A stretch of DNA of 64,000 nucleotides from Lysobacter antibioticus HS124 (GCF_000336385.2 NZ_HG424446.1:29784-93783); one strand, 5' to 3'. Positions 1 through 8,993 are shown, numbered from the stretch's first letter. Made by a program: numbers and translations. Notes: generated by a model from the letters alone, not told the origin.

Positions 1-203
1 TGTTCGTCGCCGGCGAACACGACGTCGCCACCCCGCCGCGCTTCGCCGAAGCCCTGTTTCAGGCCACGCCGCTGCCCGAGGGGCGCAAGCGCCTGCTGAT
101 CGTGCCGGCGCGCAATCATACTAACGCCGCCGATTCGCCCGAATTCCGCCAAGCCCTGTCCGCGTTCCTTGCCGAGTCCGTCGCTCCCCGGCCGGCCGGT
201 TGA
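1..203 (+). CDS. alpha/beta hydrolase, C-terminal end (partial)
   Basis: Only the last 66 or so codons lie in the window, reading in frame from base 3 to a TGA at 201-203. The peptide begins FVAGEHDVATPPRF and later has VPARNHTNAADSPEF. This matches the end of an alpha/beta-hydrolase fold: a loop with a late acid (GEHD), then the catalytic-type His (NH), then a last helix. The substrate cannot be told from this piece. The next gene on the same strand starts 43 bases after the stop. Confidence 0.7.
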   Translation, partial: FVAGEHDVATPPRFAEALFQATPLPEGRKRLLIVPARNHTNAADSPEFRQALSAFLAESVAPRPAG

Positions 204-246
204 CCCTTCCGTCTCTTCCCCTTCCACCGCTGCCCACGGAGCCGCC

Positions 247-597
247 ATGACCGCTTCCGACCGCAACCTGCGCCTGGACTACCTCGAATCCGCCGTCGCC
301 GACATCGCCGCCGCCAAGGCCTTCTACGGCGCCGCTTTCGGCTGGACCTTCACCGACTACGGCCCGGACTACTGCGAATTCGACGACGGCCGCATGAAGG
401 GCGGCTTCAACGCCCATGTCGCGCCCAAGCCGGGCGGTGCGCTGGTGGTGAGCTGCGCCGACGATCTCGCCGATGCCCGGCGCCGGGTCGAAGCGGCCGG
501 TGCGCCGATCGTCGCCGAGCACGAATTCCCGGGCGGCCGCCGCTTCCACTTCGTCGACCCCGACGGCTACGAACTGGCGGTGTGGTCGGACCGCTGA
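247..597 (+). CDS. VOC (glyoxalase/bleomycin-resistance fold) family protein
   Basis: The product has 116 residues and holds a single vicinal-oxygen-chelate domain. It opens LDYLESAVADIAAAKAFYG, has the GWTFTDYGPDYCEF strand typical of these small proteins, and ends in RRFHFVDPDGYELAVWSD, the family's usual last motif. The open frame runs further upstream, but the ATG at 247 is chosen because the 26 extra residues are Pro/Ser-rich and match nothing in the family. Such proteins usually act as dimers and bind a metal or a small ligand. The substrate is unknown. It may be cotranscribed with the small membrane protein 65 bases downstream. Confidence 0.85.
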   Translation: MTASDRNLRLDYLESAVADIAAAKAFYGAAFGWTFTDYGPDYCEFDDGRMKGGFNAHVAPKPGGALVVSCADDLADARRRVEAAGAPIVAEHEFPGGRRFHFVDPDGYELAVWSDR

Positions 598-662
598 AGC
601 GCCGTCCCGGGCCGCGCCGGCTAAACCGCAGCCGGCGCGGCGCTTTTCCAGGAGAACGCACG

Positions 663-899
663 ATGGCATTGGACGCGATAGGCGACGTATTGGGCGGCGC
701 CTTGAGGCTGCTCGGACGCGTGCTGTTCGAAGGCGTGGTCGAACTGTTGCTGCACGGCACCGGCTGGGTGCTGTTGAAGCCGTTCTACGGCAAGAAGGAA
801 CCTGGCGAGGCATTGTGCGCGCTGGTCGGACTCGCGGCTTGGACCGCGTTCGCGGCCGCGGCCTTCTTCGCTTACCGCTACCTGCATCCGCCCGGGTAG
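663..899 (+). CDS. small inner-membrane protein of unknown function
   Basis: The product has 78 residues. The N-terminal half is an amphipathic stretch (IGDVLGGALRLLGRVLFEGV), and the C-terminal half has one clear membrane helix (ALVGLAAWTAFAAAAFFAYRY). The sequence CCAGGAGAACGCACG just upstream gives a good ribosome-binding site for the ATG at 663. A longer open frame begins at 582 but overlaps the VOC gene and lacks a ribosome-binding site. I do not recognise the family and assign no function. Confidence 0.65.
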   Translation: MALDAIGDVLGGALRLLGRVLFEGVVELLLHGTGWVLLKPFYGKKEPGEALCALVGLAAWTAFAAAAFFAYRYLHPPG

Positions 900-936
900 C
901 GTCCGGCCGCCGCGCGCGACGCGCCGCCGCCTGCCG

Positions 937-2361
937 CTACACCTGCGCGTTCTTCCATCGCCCCCGGGTGAACAGCCACAGAGTGAACACGCCGACCGCG
1001 GTCTCGGACACGAACACGCCCCAGAACACGCCGGAGTGCTGCCAGTCCAGCGAGATCGCCAGCAGGTAGGACAGCGGGATCTGGATCAGCCAGAAGAACA
1101 CCACGTTGATCTTGGTCGGGGTCATGGTGTCGCCGGCGCCGTTGAAGGCCTGCACGGTGACCATCCACCAGCCGTAGATGAAGAACGAGTACGACAGGAT
1201 CCGCAGCCATTCGGCGCCGATCCGCACCACCTCGGGATCGGCGGTGAAGATGCTCACCAACTGCCGCGGCAGGGCGAAGAACAGCACCGAGATCGCGACC
1301 AGATAGGCCATGTTGTACCAGCCGATCCGCCACACCGAGGCCTCGGCGCGCTCCGGATGGCCGGCGCCGAGGTTCTGTCCGACCAGGGTCGCGGCCGCGT
1401 TGGACATGCCCCAGGCCGGCATCATCGTGAACATCATGATGCGGATGGCGATGGTCGCGCCGGCCACGGCCTCGCTGCCGATGCTGGCGAGGATGCGCAT
1501 CAGGAAGATCCACGAGGTCATCGCCACGATCATCTGGCCGACCCCGCCGAGCGAGGTGCGCACGATGTTCCACAGCATGGCGCCGCGCCACACCAGCTGC
1601 GCCGCGGTCACCCGGATGTGCTTGCCGCCGCGGAACAGCACCCACAACTGGTAGGCCACGCCGATGCCGCGCCCGATGTTGGTGGCGATCGCCGCGCCCT
1701 CGATGCCGAGTTCGGGCGCCGGCCCCAGGCCGAAGATCAGGATCGGGCACAGCAGGATGTTGAGGCCGTTGGACAGCCACAGCACCCGCATCGCGATCGC
1801 CGCGTCGCCGGCGCCGCGGAAGATCGCGTTGATCACGAACAGCAGCATGATCACCGCGTTGCCGCCGAGCATCCACTGCGTGTAGCGGTAGCCGTGCTCG
1901 ATGCTCCAAGCGTCGGCGCCCATCAGCCGCAACAGGTCCTGGGCATAGACGATGCCGGTCAGCGCCGGCAACACCGATACCAGCAGGGCGATGAAGATCG
2001 CCTGCACCGCGGTGATGCCGGCTTCCTCGCGCTTGCCTTCGCCGATGCGCCGGGCCACCACCGCGGTCACCGCCATCGCCAGGCCCATCGCCACCGCATA
2101 CAGCAGGAACAGATAGCTCTCGGTCAGCCCGACCGTGGCCACCGCCGACGGCCCGAGCTTGGCGACGAAGAAGATGTCGACCACCGCGAAGGTGGACTCC
2201 AGCACCAGTTCCAGCACCATCGGCACTGCGAGCAGGAACACGGCGCGGCGCAACGGAATCTTGGTGTAATCGGCATCGGTGCCGCGCACCGCTTCGCGCA
2301 GCTCGCGCCACAGCGAAGGCGGTGCGGCGGTCGGTTCGACGGCGGAGAGGTCCTGGGTCAT
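937..2361 (-). CDS. MATE family multidrug/cation-coupled efflux transporter
   Basis: The product has 474 residues and about twelve hydrophobic segments, the usual size for NorM/DinF-type MATE carriers. It has the duplicated family layout: an N-terminal half from RAVFLLAVPMVLELVLEST and a second half from IVRTSLGGVGQMIVAMTSW, with FNGAGDTMTPTKINVVF near the end of the second half. MATE proteins export organic cations and drugs across the inner membrane using an H+ or Na+ gradient. The start is placed at the ATG at 2361 (MTQDLSAV). The 91-residue upstream extension is Arg/Pro-rich and looks non-coding. The gene is monocistronic, with neighbours on the other strand. The substrate is not predictable from sequence. 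Confidence 0.9.
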   Translation of the reverse strand: MTQDLSAVEPTAAPPSLWRELREAVRGTDADYTKIPLRRAVFLLAVPMVLELVLESTFAVVDIFFVAKLGPSAVATVGLTESYLFLLYAVAMGLAMAVTAVVARRIGEGKREEAGITAVQAIFIALLVSVLPALTGIVYAQDLLRLMGADAWSIEHGYRYTQWMLGGNAVIMLLFVINAIFRGAGDAAIAMRVLWLSNGLNILLCPILIFGLGPAPELGIEGAAIATNIGRGIGVAYQLWVLFRGGKHIRVTAAQLVWRGAMLWNIVRTSLGGVGQMIVAMTSWIFLMRILASIGSEAVAGATIAIRIMMFTMMPAWGMSNAAATLVGQNLGAGHPERAEASVWRIGWYNMAYLVAISVLFFALPRQLVSIFTADPEVVRIGAEWLRILSYSFFIYGWWMVTVQAFNGAGDTMTPTKINVVFFWLIQIPLSYLLAISLDWQHSGVFWGVFVSETAVGVFTLWLFTRGRWKNAQV

Positions 2362-2599
2362 CGCAGGCTCCGTGCAGTGATGGCACCGCCCGATGATAGG
2401 GGCCCTGCCCGGCTTGGCTAGTGACAACAGTCCGATGAATCGGGGGCCGTTTGGCGGTTTCGGCCGGTTTACGGCCTGCGCTACAACCTGAACCGCGCGT
2501 CGCGCCGTCGTCGCGGGCGGCGTCCATCGCCGATGTCGATTCCGCTTCCGTCCGTTCGTCGCAATGGATGAGGGCTTCACCTCGTTACGGAGATCACCC

Positions 2600-3043
2600 A
2601 TGAGCAACACCGTTCGCCTGCTGCGCGTCTTCACCGCCCCGCCGGAGCGCGTCTACCGCGCCTTCCTCGACCCCGCCGCCCTGTGCAAGTGGCTGCCGCC
2701 GGACGGCTTCACCTGCACCGTGCACGAGCTGGAAGCCAAAGTCGGCGGCCGCTACCGCATGAGCTTCACCAATTTCGGCAGCAGCGACAGCCACAGCTTC
2801 GGCGGCACCTACCTGGAGCTGATGCCCGGCGAGCGCATCGTCCACGACGACCGCTTCGACGACCCCAACCTGCCCGGCACCATGGTCACCACCATCACCT
2901 TCCGCGCCGTGTCCTGCGGTACCGAAGTGCAGGTCGTGCAGGAAGGCATTCCGGACGTGATCCCGGCCGACCAGTGCCACCTGGGCTGGCAGGAATCGCT
3001 GACCCTGCTCGAACGCCTGGTCGAACCGACGATTCCGGGCTGA
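2600..3043 (+). CDS. SRPBCC/AHSA1 domain protein
   Basis: The product has 147 residues and is a single START-like (Aha1 C-terminal/SRPBCC) domain. It opens VRLLRVFTAPPERVYRAFLD, followed by LCKWLPPDGFTC, the signature of this family of small polyketide-cyclase-like proteins. GGAG at 2589-2592 supports the ATG at 2600, so I drop the 12-residue extension from 2564. Members bind hydrophobic ligands or act with stress regulators. No ligand can be assigned here. A TGTAGG repeat begins 16 bases after the stop. Confidence 0.85.
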   Translation: MSNTVRLLRVFTAPPERVYRAFLDPAALCKWLPPDGFTCTVHELEAKVGGRYRMSFTNFGSSDSHSFGGTYLELMPGERIVHDDRFDDPNLPGTMVTTITFRAVSCGTEVQVVQEGIPDVIPADQCHLGWQESLTLLERLVEPTIPG

Positions 3044-3059
3044 GCCCGAGCCGTCTGTC

Positions 3060-3156
3060 TGTAGGAGCGGCGTAAGCCGCGACCGCGACACCGGGCCTGC
3101 GGCGTAACTTGCGCCGCGGGCTGAAATCCCGCGGTCGCGGCTTGCGTCGCGTCTAC
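3060..3156. repeat. degenerate REP doublet
   Basis: The left arm is TGTAGGAGCGGCGTAAGCCGC, and a worn inverted partner (GGTCGCGGCTTGCGTCGCG TCTAC) lies about 70 bases on. This is the same palindrome family as the better-preserved copies near 10.3, 47.2, 47.4 and 50.0 kb. It lies between convergent genes. Confidence 0.7.
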
Positions 3157-3190
3157 CCTCGGCAGCGCCGCGGTTGTCGTGTCCCAAACG

Positions 3191-3218
3191 ACGACGGCCC
3201 GCGAATGCGGGCCGTCGT
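3191..3218 (-). terminator. hairpin downstream of hutU
   Basis: A perfect 12-bp stem, ACGACGGCCCGC (3191-3202) pairing with 3207-3218 around a GAAT loop, lies 26 bases after the hutU stop. On the minus strand it is followed by CGTTTGGG, a weak T run, so termination strength is uncertain. Confidence 0.6.
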
Positions 3219-3244
3219 GGCGAACGATGGACCGGCGGCGACGC

Positions 3245-4915
3245 TCAGAGCATCGGCAACTTCAGCCCCTGCTCCCTGGCGCAGGCCTGGGCGATCTCGT
3301 ACCCGGCATCGGCATGGCGCATGACCCCGGTGCCGGGGTCGTTCCACAGCACCCGGGCGATGCGCTTGTCGGCTTCTTCGCTGCCGTCGCAGACGATGAC
3401 CACCCCGGAGTGTTGCGAATAGCCCATGCCGACGCCGCCGCCGTGGTGCAGCGAGACCCAGGTCGCGCCGCCGGCGACGTTGAGCATGGCGTTGAGCAAG
3501 GGCCAGTCGCTCACCGCGTCGCTGCCGTCGCGCATCGCCTCGGTCTCGCGGTTCGGCGAAGCCACCGAGCCGCTGTCGAGGTGGTCGCGGCCGATCACCA
3601 CCGGCGCCTTCAGCTCGCCGTTGCGCACCATTTCGTTGAACGCCAGGCCGAGCTTGTGGCGCAGGCCCAGGCCGACCCAGCAGATGCGCGCCGGCAGGCC
3701 CTGGAAGCTGATCCGCTCGCGCGCCATGTCCAGCCAACGATGCAGGTGCGGATCGTCGGCGATGATTTGCTTGACCTTCGCGTCGGTCTTGTAGATGTCG
3801 TCCGGATCTCCGCTGAGCGCGACCCAGCGGAACGGGCCGACGCCGCGGCAGAACAACGGGCGCACATAGGCCGGAACGAAACCCGGGAAATCGAAGGCGT
3901 TGGCGCAGCCTTCGTCCTTGGCCATCTGGCGGATGTTGTTGCCGTAGTCCACGGTCGGAATGCCTCGGGCGTGGAAGGCCAGCATGGCTTCGACGTGCAC
4001 GCGCATCGACTTCTTGGCTTCGTCGCGGACTCGGGCCGGGTCGCTGCTCTGCGCTTCCAGCCACTGCTCCACGGTCCAGCCGATCGGCAGGTAGCCGTGC
4101 ACCGGATCGTGCGCCGAGGTCTGGTCGGTGACGCAGTCCGGACGCACGCCGCGGCGGACCAGCTCGGGCAGGATCTCCGCAGCGTTGCCGAGCAGGGCGA
4201 TCGACTTGGCCTCGCCGGCGGCGGTGTACTTGGCGATCCGCGCCAACGCGTCGTCGAGGTCGTGGGCCTGCTCGTCGACGTAGCGGGTGCGCAGGCGGAA
4301 GTCGATGCTGGTCTGGCGGCACTCGATGGTCAGCGAGCTGGCGCCGGCCAGGGAGGCGGCCAGCGGCTGCGCGCCGCCCATGCCGCCGAGGCCGGCGGTC
4401 AGGATCCACTTGCCCTTGAGGTCGCCGCCGTAGTGCTGGCGGCCCATCTCGACGAAGGTCTCGTAAGTGCCCTGGACGATGCCCTGCGAGCCGATGTAGA
4501 TCCACGAGCCGGCCGTCATCTGGCCGTACATCATCAGGCCTTTTTTATCGAGCTCGTTGAAGTGCTCCCAGTTGGCCCAATGCGGCACCAGGTTGGAGTT
4601 GGCCAACAGCACGCGCGGCGCGTCGGCGTGGGTCGGGAACACGCCGACCGGCTTGCCGGACTGGATCAGCAGGGTCTCGTTGTCTTCCAGCTCGCGCAGC
4701 GACTTGAGGATGGCGTCGAAGCTCTCCCAGTCGCGCGCGGCGCGGCCGATGCCGCCGTAGACCACCAGCGCGGCCGGATTCTCGGCCACCTCGGGGTCGA
4801 GGTTGTTCTGGATCATGCGGAAGGCGGCTTCGCTGAGCCAGGACTTGCAGCTCTTTTCGCTGCCGCGCGGCGCGCGGACGACACGGGAGGGATCGAGGCG
4901 GGTGCCTGCGGACAT
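3245..4915 (-). CDS. hutU: urocanate hydratase
   Basis: The product has 556 residues, full length for the family. It catalyses the second step of histidine degradation in the cytoplasm, urocanate to imidazolone-propionate, using tightly bound NAD+. Visible marks are the glycine-rich [15 protein letters not shown] (about residue 172) for NAD binding, [15 protein letters not shown] (about 350), ARICWVGLG with a Cys near 413 that I match by position to the essential Cys of the Pseudomonas enzyme, and [18 protein letters not shown] near 490. A TetR-family gene is divergent, 144 bases away, and may control it. hutF and hutI lie about 8 kb further on. hutH and hutG are not in the window. Confidence 0.97.
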   Translation of the reverse strand: MSAGTRLDPSRVVRAPRGSEKSCKSWLSEAAFRMIQNNLDPEVAENPAALVVYGGIGRAARDWESFDAILKSLRELEDNETLLIQSGKPVGVFPTHADAPRVLLANSNLVPHWANWEHFNELDKKGLMMYGQMTAGSWIYIGSQGIVQGTYETFVEMGRQHYGGDLKGKWILTAGLGGMGGAQPLAASLAGASSLTIECRQTSIDFRLRTRYVDEQAHDLDDALARIAKYTAAGEAKSIALLGNAAEILPELVRRGVRPDCVTDQTSAHDPVHGYLPIGWTVEQWLEAQSSDPARVRDEAKKSMRVHVEAMLAFHARGIPTVDYGNNIRQMAKDEGCANAFDFPGFVPAYVRPLFCRGVGPFRWVALSGDPDDIYKTDAKVKQIIADDPHLHRWLDMARERISFQGLPARICWVGLGLRHKLGLAFNEMVRNGELKAPVVIGRDHLDSGSVASPNRETEAMRDGSDAVSDWPLLNAMLNVAGGATWVSLHHGGGVGMGYSQHSGVVIVCDGSEEADKRIARVLWNDPGTGVMRHADAGYEIAQACAREQGLKLPML

Positions 4916-5042
4916 GACGAGGTTCCGGCGGGTGGGATGGCGAAATTATCGCGCCGCGTTGCGCGCGCCCGCCAGCGCCGGCGCCGCCGCACCGGCCCGT
5001 ACAGGCGGGAAAACGGGGCGAATTTGCCCTTCCCGGCCGCCG

Positions 5043-5061
5043 ATGTATACGCTGTATACAT
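5043..5061. promoter_or_regulatory. palindromic operator candidate at the tetR-type start codon
   Basis: ATGTATAC (5043-5050) and GTATACAT (5054-5061) form a perfect 8-bp inverted repeat with a 3-base spacer. The right arm runs into the ATG (5060-5062) of the TetR-family gene. A dimeric regulator bound here would cover both the transcription and the translation start. Autoregulation, perhaps with control of divergent hutU, is an inference. Confidence 0.65.
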
Positions 5062-5644
5062 GAGCGCCGCCGCCACCGCCGACCGGATCCTGCGTGCCGC
5101 CCGCACGCTGTTCGAACGCGGCGGTGCGCAGGCGGTGACCATGCGCCGCATCGGCGATGCGGTCGGCATCACCCCGATGGCGATCTACCGCCATTTCCGC
5201 AACCGCGAAGCCTTGCTGCAACGCATCTGCGACGACAGCTTCGAGCAGATCGCGCGCCACTGGAGCGCGCGCAGCGCCGGCGGCGACGTGATCGCGCGCC
5301 TGCTCGCGACCCAACGCATCTACCTCGACTACGCCCTGGCCCATCCGCATCTGTTCGATCACGCCTTCTCGATGCGGCGCGAGCGCGCCCGGCGATTCCC
5401 CGAGGATTTCCGCGCGCGCCTGTCGCCGACCTTGAACGTGGTCGCCGACCTGGTCGCCGAAGCGCAACGCGCGGGGCGACTGCGCGAGGGCGACGCCTGG
5501 GATCTGGCGATGACGTTGTGGGGGCACACCCACGGGTTGATCGCGCTGTACCGCGCCGGCCGCTTCAGCTACGGCGAAGCGGAGTTCCGCGCCTTCTACG
5601 ACGCCTCGCTCGATCGCCTGCTGCACGGCCTGTTGGCCGGCTGA
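5060..5644 (+). CDS. TetR/AcrR family transcriptional regulator
   Basis: The product has 194 residues. The N-terminal helix-turn-helix is plain: ADRILRAARTLFERGGAQAVTMRRIG, then AVGITPMAIYRHFRNREALL. The C-terminal part is an all-helical ligand/dimer domain (ALAHPHLFDHAFSMRRERA, GDAWDLAMTLWGHTHGL). The start at 5060 gives MSAAATADRIL and lies inside a palindrome, so no separate ribosome-binding site exists and the message may be leaderless. It is divergent from hutU. Xanthomonad hut genes are usually paired with a HutC (GntR) regulator, so a role in hut control is a guess from position only. The ligand is unknown. Confidence 0.9.
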   Translation: MSAAATADRILRAARTLFERGGAQAVTMRRIGDAVGITPMAIYRHFRNREALLQRICDDSFEQIARHWSARSAGGDVIARLLATQRIYLDYALAHPHLFDHAFSMRRERARRFPEDFRARLSPTLNVVADLVAEAQRAGRLREGDAWDLAMTLWGHTHGLIALYRAGRFSYGEAEFRAFYDASLDRLLHGLLAG

Positions 5645-5797
5645 GCCGGGCGCGGATCGCGGCCGCCGCACCGGCGTCTGGTCCGGCGACCGGCGCTTGC
5701 GTCTCGACAGTCCGGCACGATAGTCCGCTGTCGGGCACAGCCTGCGCGGCGGGGCTTGGCGATAATCCACCCCCTCCCCACCGTCCGGATCCGCGCC

Positions 5798-6655
5798 ATG
5801 CGCTTACGCCGTCGCCTCGCCGCACTGACCGCCACCCTGCTCGTCGCCGCCGCCGCGCAAGCCGCGCCGCCCAGCGCCAAGCCCTCGTCGCTGCGCGTCT
5901 ACGCCATGGACTGCGGCCGCATCGAACTGCAGAACATGGACATGTTCTCCGACGCCGGCGAGTACGCCGGCCAGCCCGGCACCATGGCCGCGCCCTGCTT
6001 CCTGATCGTGCATCCCAAAGGCCGGCTGCTATGGGACACCGGCCTGGGCGACGCGATCGCGGCCAAGCCCGGTGGCGTGTTGCTGGAAGGCATGGGCATC
6101 CGCTTCACGGTCGAACGCACCCTGGCCGCGCAATTGGCCGAACTCGGACTGAGTCCGTCCGACATCGACTACGTCGCCCTGTCGCACCTGCATGCCGATC
6201 ACAGCGGCAATCTCGGCCTGTTCCCCAAGGCGACCTGGGTGCTCAACCGCACCGAGCTGGAATGGGCCTCGGCCACGCCGACACCGATCGGCGTCGACCC
6301 CAAGCTGTTCGCCGGCTGGCGCCAGGCCAAACTGCGCGACGGCAACGACGACGACGATCTGTTCGGCGACGGCAGCGTGCGCATCCTGCGCACGCCCGGC
6401 CACACGCCCGGCCACCGCGTGCTGATGCTGCGCCTGGCCCACTTCGGCCCGTTGGTACTGTCCGGCGACCTCTGGCATACCCGAGCCAACTACCAGCGGT
6501 CGCGGGTGCCGGCGTTCAATCACAACCGCGCCGACACCATGGCCTCGTTCGAACGGGTCCAACGCTTGCTCGCCACCCATCCGGGCCAGGTGGTCGTGCA
6601 GCACGCGCCGGAGGATTTCGCCGCGCTGCCGAAGTTCCCGGCCTATATGGACTGA
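5798..6655 (+). CDS. exported metallo-beta-lactamase-fold hydrolase (AHL-lactonase-like)
   Basis: The product has 285 residues. It starts with a signal peptide (MRLRRRLAALTATLLVAAAAQA) and continues into a metallo-beta-lactamase fold. Metal ligands are visible in SHLHADHSGN (about residue 129), TPGHTPGHR (about 203) and VLSGDLWH (about 225). The layout around these motifs (LLWDTGLGD, ATWVLNRTELEWA) resembles the AttM/AiiB group of N-acyl-homoserine-lactone lactonases more than true beta-lactamases. Lactone substrates are therefore possible but unproven. The signal peptide points to the periplasm. GATAAT at 5761-5766 could be its -10. I chose the ATG at 5798 over 5756 because it starts the signal peptide. 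Confidence 0.85.
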   Translation: MRLRRRLAALTATLLVAAAAQAAPPSAKPSSLRVYAMDCGRIELQNMDMFSDAGEYAGQPGTMAAPCFLIVHPKGRLLWDTGLGDAIAAKPGGVLLEGMGIRFTVERTLAAQLAELGLSPSDIDYVALSHLHADHSGNLGLFPKATWVLNRTELEWASATPTPIGVDPKLFAGWRQAKLRDGNDDDDLFGDGSVRILRTPGHTPGHRVLMLRLAHFGPLVLSGDLWHTRANYQRSRVPAFNHNRADTMASFERVQRLLATHPGQVVVQHAPEDFAALPKFPAYMD

Positions 6656-6766
6656 ACCGCGATCGGCGAAGACGGGCTGCCGAAAGTTGGCTGACCTCCT
6701 GCACTGACGGGCGGCGCGGGCAGCGGCGAACCTGATCACCGTCCTCAAGCCCATCGCGAGTCCGCC

Positions 6767-7762
6767 ATGCCGTTGCCGTCTTCGCCGTCGTTCCGCCTGC
6801 CATGGGCCGTCGCCTTGCTGGGCCTGGCGGCCTGGGCGCCGCTGCGCGCGCAGTCCGCCGAAACGTCCGCCGAGCCTACGCCGAAATTGCCATTGACCTT
6901 GCCGGCCACGCTCGAAGCCGGGCGGTTCTACCTGCATCCGCGACTGCACGGCGGGCGCGAACTGCGATTGTTCTCCGACAGCGGCGGCGGACTGCTGTTC
7001 ACTCACGCCGGCGCCCGCGCGCTCGGCGTCGCACCGCAGTCCAGAACCGACAACGCGCCGCCGCAGTTGCTGACCTGGCCTCGATTCGACGCGCGCGCCT
7101 GGATTCCGGCACCGCAGAACGTCGAACGCGGCATACCGGTAGCGCCGGCGCCGCCGAATCAACAGCACTCGCTCGGCGACGGCATGATCGGCGCAGCCTG
7201 GTTCGGCGGACGCAGCTGGGAATTCGACTATCCGCGCGGCCGCTTGCGCCTGTTGCCCGCCGGTGCCCTACCCCGGGTCGATGCTGCGCACCGGGTCGAG
7301 CTGGGCTTCCAGAAGGACGCGCAAGGCCGGCCGACCACCCATTTCGCGCGCATTCCGGTGCGCATCGACGGCGAGGTCCTGCAGCTGCTGTTCGACACCG
7401 GCGCCAGTTTGATGCTGACCGAGCAAGGCGCGCGCGAATTGGGCGGCGGCCCCGCCCATCGCGCGGGCAGCTTCATCGCCGCCGGAGTTCTGCAGCGGTG
7501 GCACGACCGGCATCCGGACTGGCGGGTGGTCGAACACGGCGATCGCAACGGCAGCGGACGCCTGATCGAGGTGCCGGAGTTGGAAGTCGGCGGCTATCGG
7601 GTCGGCCCGGTGTGGTTCGCCGAACGCGCCGACCGCAATTTCCACGAGTACATGTCGCAGTGGATGGACCAACGCATCGACGGCGCGATCGGCGGCAACG
7701 CCTTCGCTACCCTGAAGGTCAGCGTCGACTACCCGTCCGCAACGGCGACGTTCGAACGCTGA
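6767..7762 (+). CDS. exported retropepsin-like aspartic protease family protein
   Basis: The product has 331 residues with an N-terminal signal peptide (PWAVALLGLAAWAPLRAQS). Two aspartic-protease-type triads are visible in one chain: LRLFSDSGGGLLFTHAGA (Asp71-Ser-Gly) and LQLLFDTGASLMLTEQGA (Asp210-Thr-Gly-Ala-Ser). This suggests an internally duplicated, single-chain version of the retropepsin fold, acting in the periplasm. A late GAIGGNAFATLKVSVDY segment resembles the second-lobe strand of such proteins. Activity is uncertain because the first triad is DSG, followed by Gly rather than the usual Ala/Ser. No clear operon partner is seen. Confidence 0.75.
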   Translation: MPLPSSPSFRLPWAVALLGLAAWAPLRAQSAETSAEPTPKLPLTLPATLEAGRFYLHPRLHGGRELRLFSDSGGGLLFTHAGARALGVAPQSRTDNAPPQLLTWPRFDARAWIPAPQNVERGIPVAPAPPNQQHSLGDGMIGAAWFGGRSWEFDYPRGRLRLLPAGALPRVDAAHRVELGFQKDAQGRPTTHFARIPVRIDGEVLQLLFDTGASLMLTEQGARELGGGPAHRAGSFIAAGVLQRWHDRHPDWRVVEHGDRNGSGRLIEVPELEVGGYRVGPVWFAERADRNFHEYMSQWMDQRIDGAIGGNAFATLKVSVDYPSATATFER

Positions 7763-7885
7763 CGCCGGCGCGGGAGTGGGAGCGGAAAAATACGCCCGGC
7801 ACGAGCCGGGCGTTCGATCGATCCAGAAGGGATCGGAACCGGGACGGTCGCGCGGACGGCGCGGACGGCGGTGGGTGGGCGCGCT

Positions 7886-8200
7886 TCAGCGCACCGAAGG
7901 ATCGAGTTTGCGCAGCGCGCCGGCGACGTCGACCTCGCCGGTGCGCTGCAGGTCGTCGCGATCGTAGCGGCGACCGTACGCGGCGCACTCCTGCTTGGCG
8001 CGCGACTGGATGCGCGATCCGGTCTGGCGCAGGCAATAGCGATCGTCGGCGCGCAGCTTGGCGGCGGTCTGCGCGTCTTGCTTGGCATCGCGGCCGGCGT
8101 GCGCGTCTTGCGCGACGGCGGCGACGGCGGTAGTCGGAGTCTGTGCGGCAGCGGCGAACGCGAACGCGTACAGCGTGGCGGCGAGCATCGCGGATTTCAT
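7886..8200 (-). CDS. small exported protein with a conserved Cys pair, unknown
   Basis: The product has 104 residues. A signal peptide (MKSAMLAATLYAFAFAAAAQ) precedes an Ala/Asp-rich linker and a compact C-terminal part with two cysteines, RYCLRQTGSRI and AKQECAAYGRRYDRDDLQ, likely joined in the periplasm. It closes with RTGEVDVAGALRKLDPSVR. Similar short proteins are common in this family of bacteria, but I know of no assigned function. The ATG at 8200 is preferred to an upstream one at 8245 because it begins the signal peptide. GCC-rich sequence separates it from the next minus-strand gene upstream. Confidence 0.7.
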   Translation of the reverse strand: MKSAMLAATLYAFAFAAAAQTPTTAVAAVAQDAHAGRDAKQDAQTAAKLRADDRYCLRQTGSRIQSRAKQECAAYGRRYDRDDLQRTGEVDVAGALRKLDPSVR

Positions 8201-8301
8201 GGAACGCCTCCTGTGAATGGACAGGGATCGAGCGGTCGCATCCACGATACGCCGGCGCCGCCGCAGCCGCGGCGTAATGGCAATCGCCGTTTAAGGTCCT
8301 G

Positions 8302-8862
8302 TCAGCGTTTCGGGCAGGCCTCGCGGCGGCCGTTCTGGAACGCCATCGCCTCGGCTTCGCTGGCCGGACGCGGGGTCTGCCCGTCGTCGAACAGCACCCG
8401 CCAAACGCCGTCCCCGCCGCGATGCCAGACCGACTGGAACGCGCCCAGCGCATAACGCGGCTGCGCGCCCGGCTGCACGCGCTGGTACAGCGCCGGGCCG
8501 GTCGACCAGGCCACATCGCGCGCGCCGCCGATGGTCACCCGGGTCGGGTACCAGCGCAGCAAGGTTTGCTTGCCTTCGATCAGGCCGGCCCAACGGCGCG
8601 CGATTTGGTCGCGGCCGCGGGTCGGCTGCGGGCTGCCGGCGCCGAACGCGGCCTGCGGGTGCAGGTGTTCGGCGAAAGCCTCGGCATCGTGTTCCGCAAC
8701 CGAACGGGCGAAGCTCAGCTCGCGCGCCCAAACCGCGCATTCGTCCGCGTCGAGCACCGCCGGCGGCGCCGGAGCCGGCGCGGGCACGGAGGGGGTCTGC
8801 GCAGCGGCGACGGCCCACCACGAGGCGGCGGCCAGGCAGGCGATGCGGACGGGAGTGCGCAT
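8302..8862 (-). CDS. exported NTF2/SnoaL-like (DUF4440-type) protein
   Basis: The product has 186 residues with a signal peptide (ACLAAASWWAVAAAQT) and a Pro/Ala spacer. A cone-shaped alpha+beta domain follows, starting DECAVWARELSFARSVAEHDA and continuing HLHPQAAFG, then RGRDQIARRWAGLIEG. That pattern (helix, HDAEAF, G-x-x-x-I..W) is typical of SnoaL/DUF4440 proteins of the NTF2 superfamily. These bind small ligands or act as accessory subunits. No ligand can be named. It lies divergent from the phosphodiesterase lipoprotein gene, with 143 bases between. Confidence 0.75.
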   Translation of the reverse strand: MRTPVRIACLAAASWWAVAAAQTPSVPAPAPAPPAVLDADECAVWARELSFARSVAEHDAEAFAEHLHPQAAFGAGSPQPTRGRDQIARRWAGLIEGKQTLLRWYPTRVTIGGARDVAWSTGPALYQRVQPGAQPRYALGAFQSVWHRGGDGVWRVLFDDGQTPRPASEAEAMAFQNGRREACPKR

Positions 8863-8993
8863 GGACGGGGCTCCGCGGAAGTTGCGGTCACTATCGGCGG
8901 CTCGCTGCGGCGGCGCCAGCGACGGAAGTCATGCCGAATCTGGCCGCCCGTCGCGGTCCCGGCCGCCGCCATCGGCCTGCCATCCGGGGCGGC

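Noticed and set aside
3179..5644. A very long plus-strand open frame running opposite hutU and into the TetR gene
   Set aside because: It is His/Val/Ala-rich and matches nothing. It is the mirror of G+C-rich codon use in hutU. Only its last 194 codons, from 5060, are a real gene.
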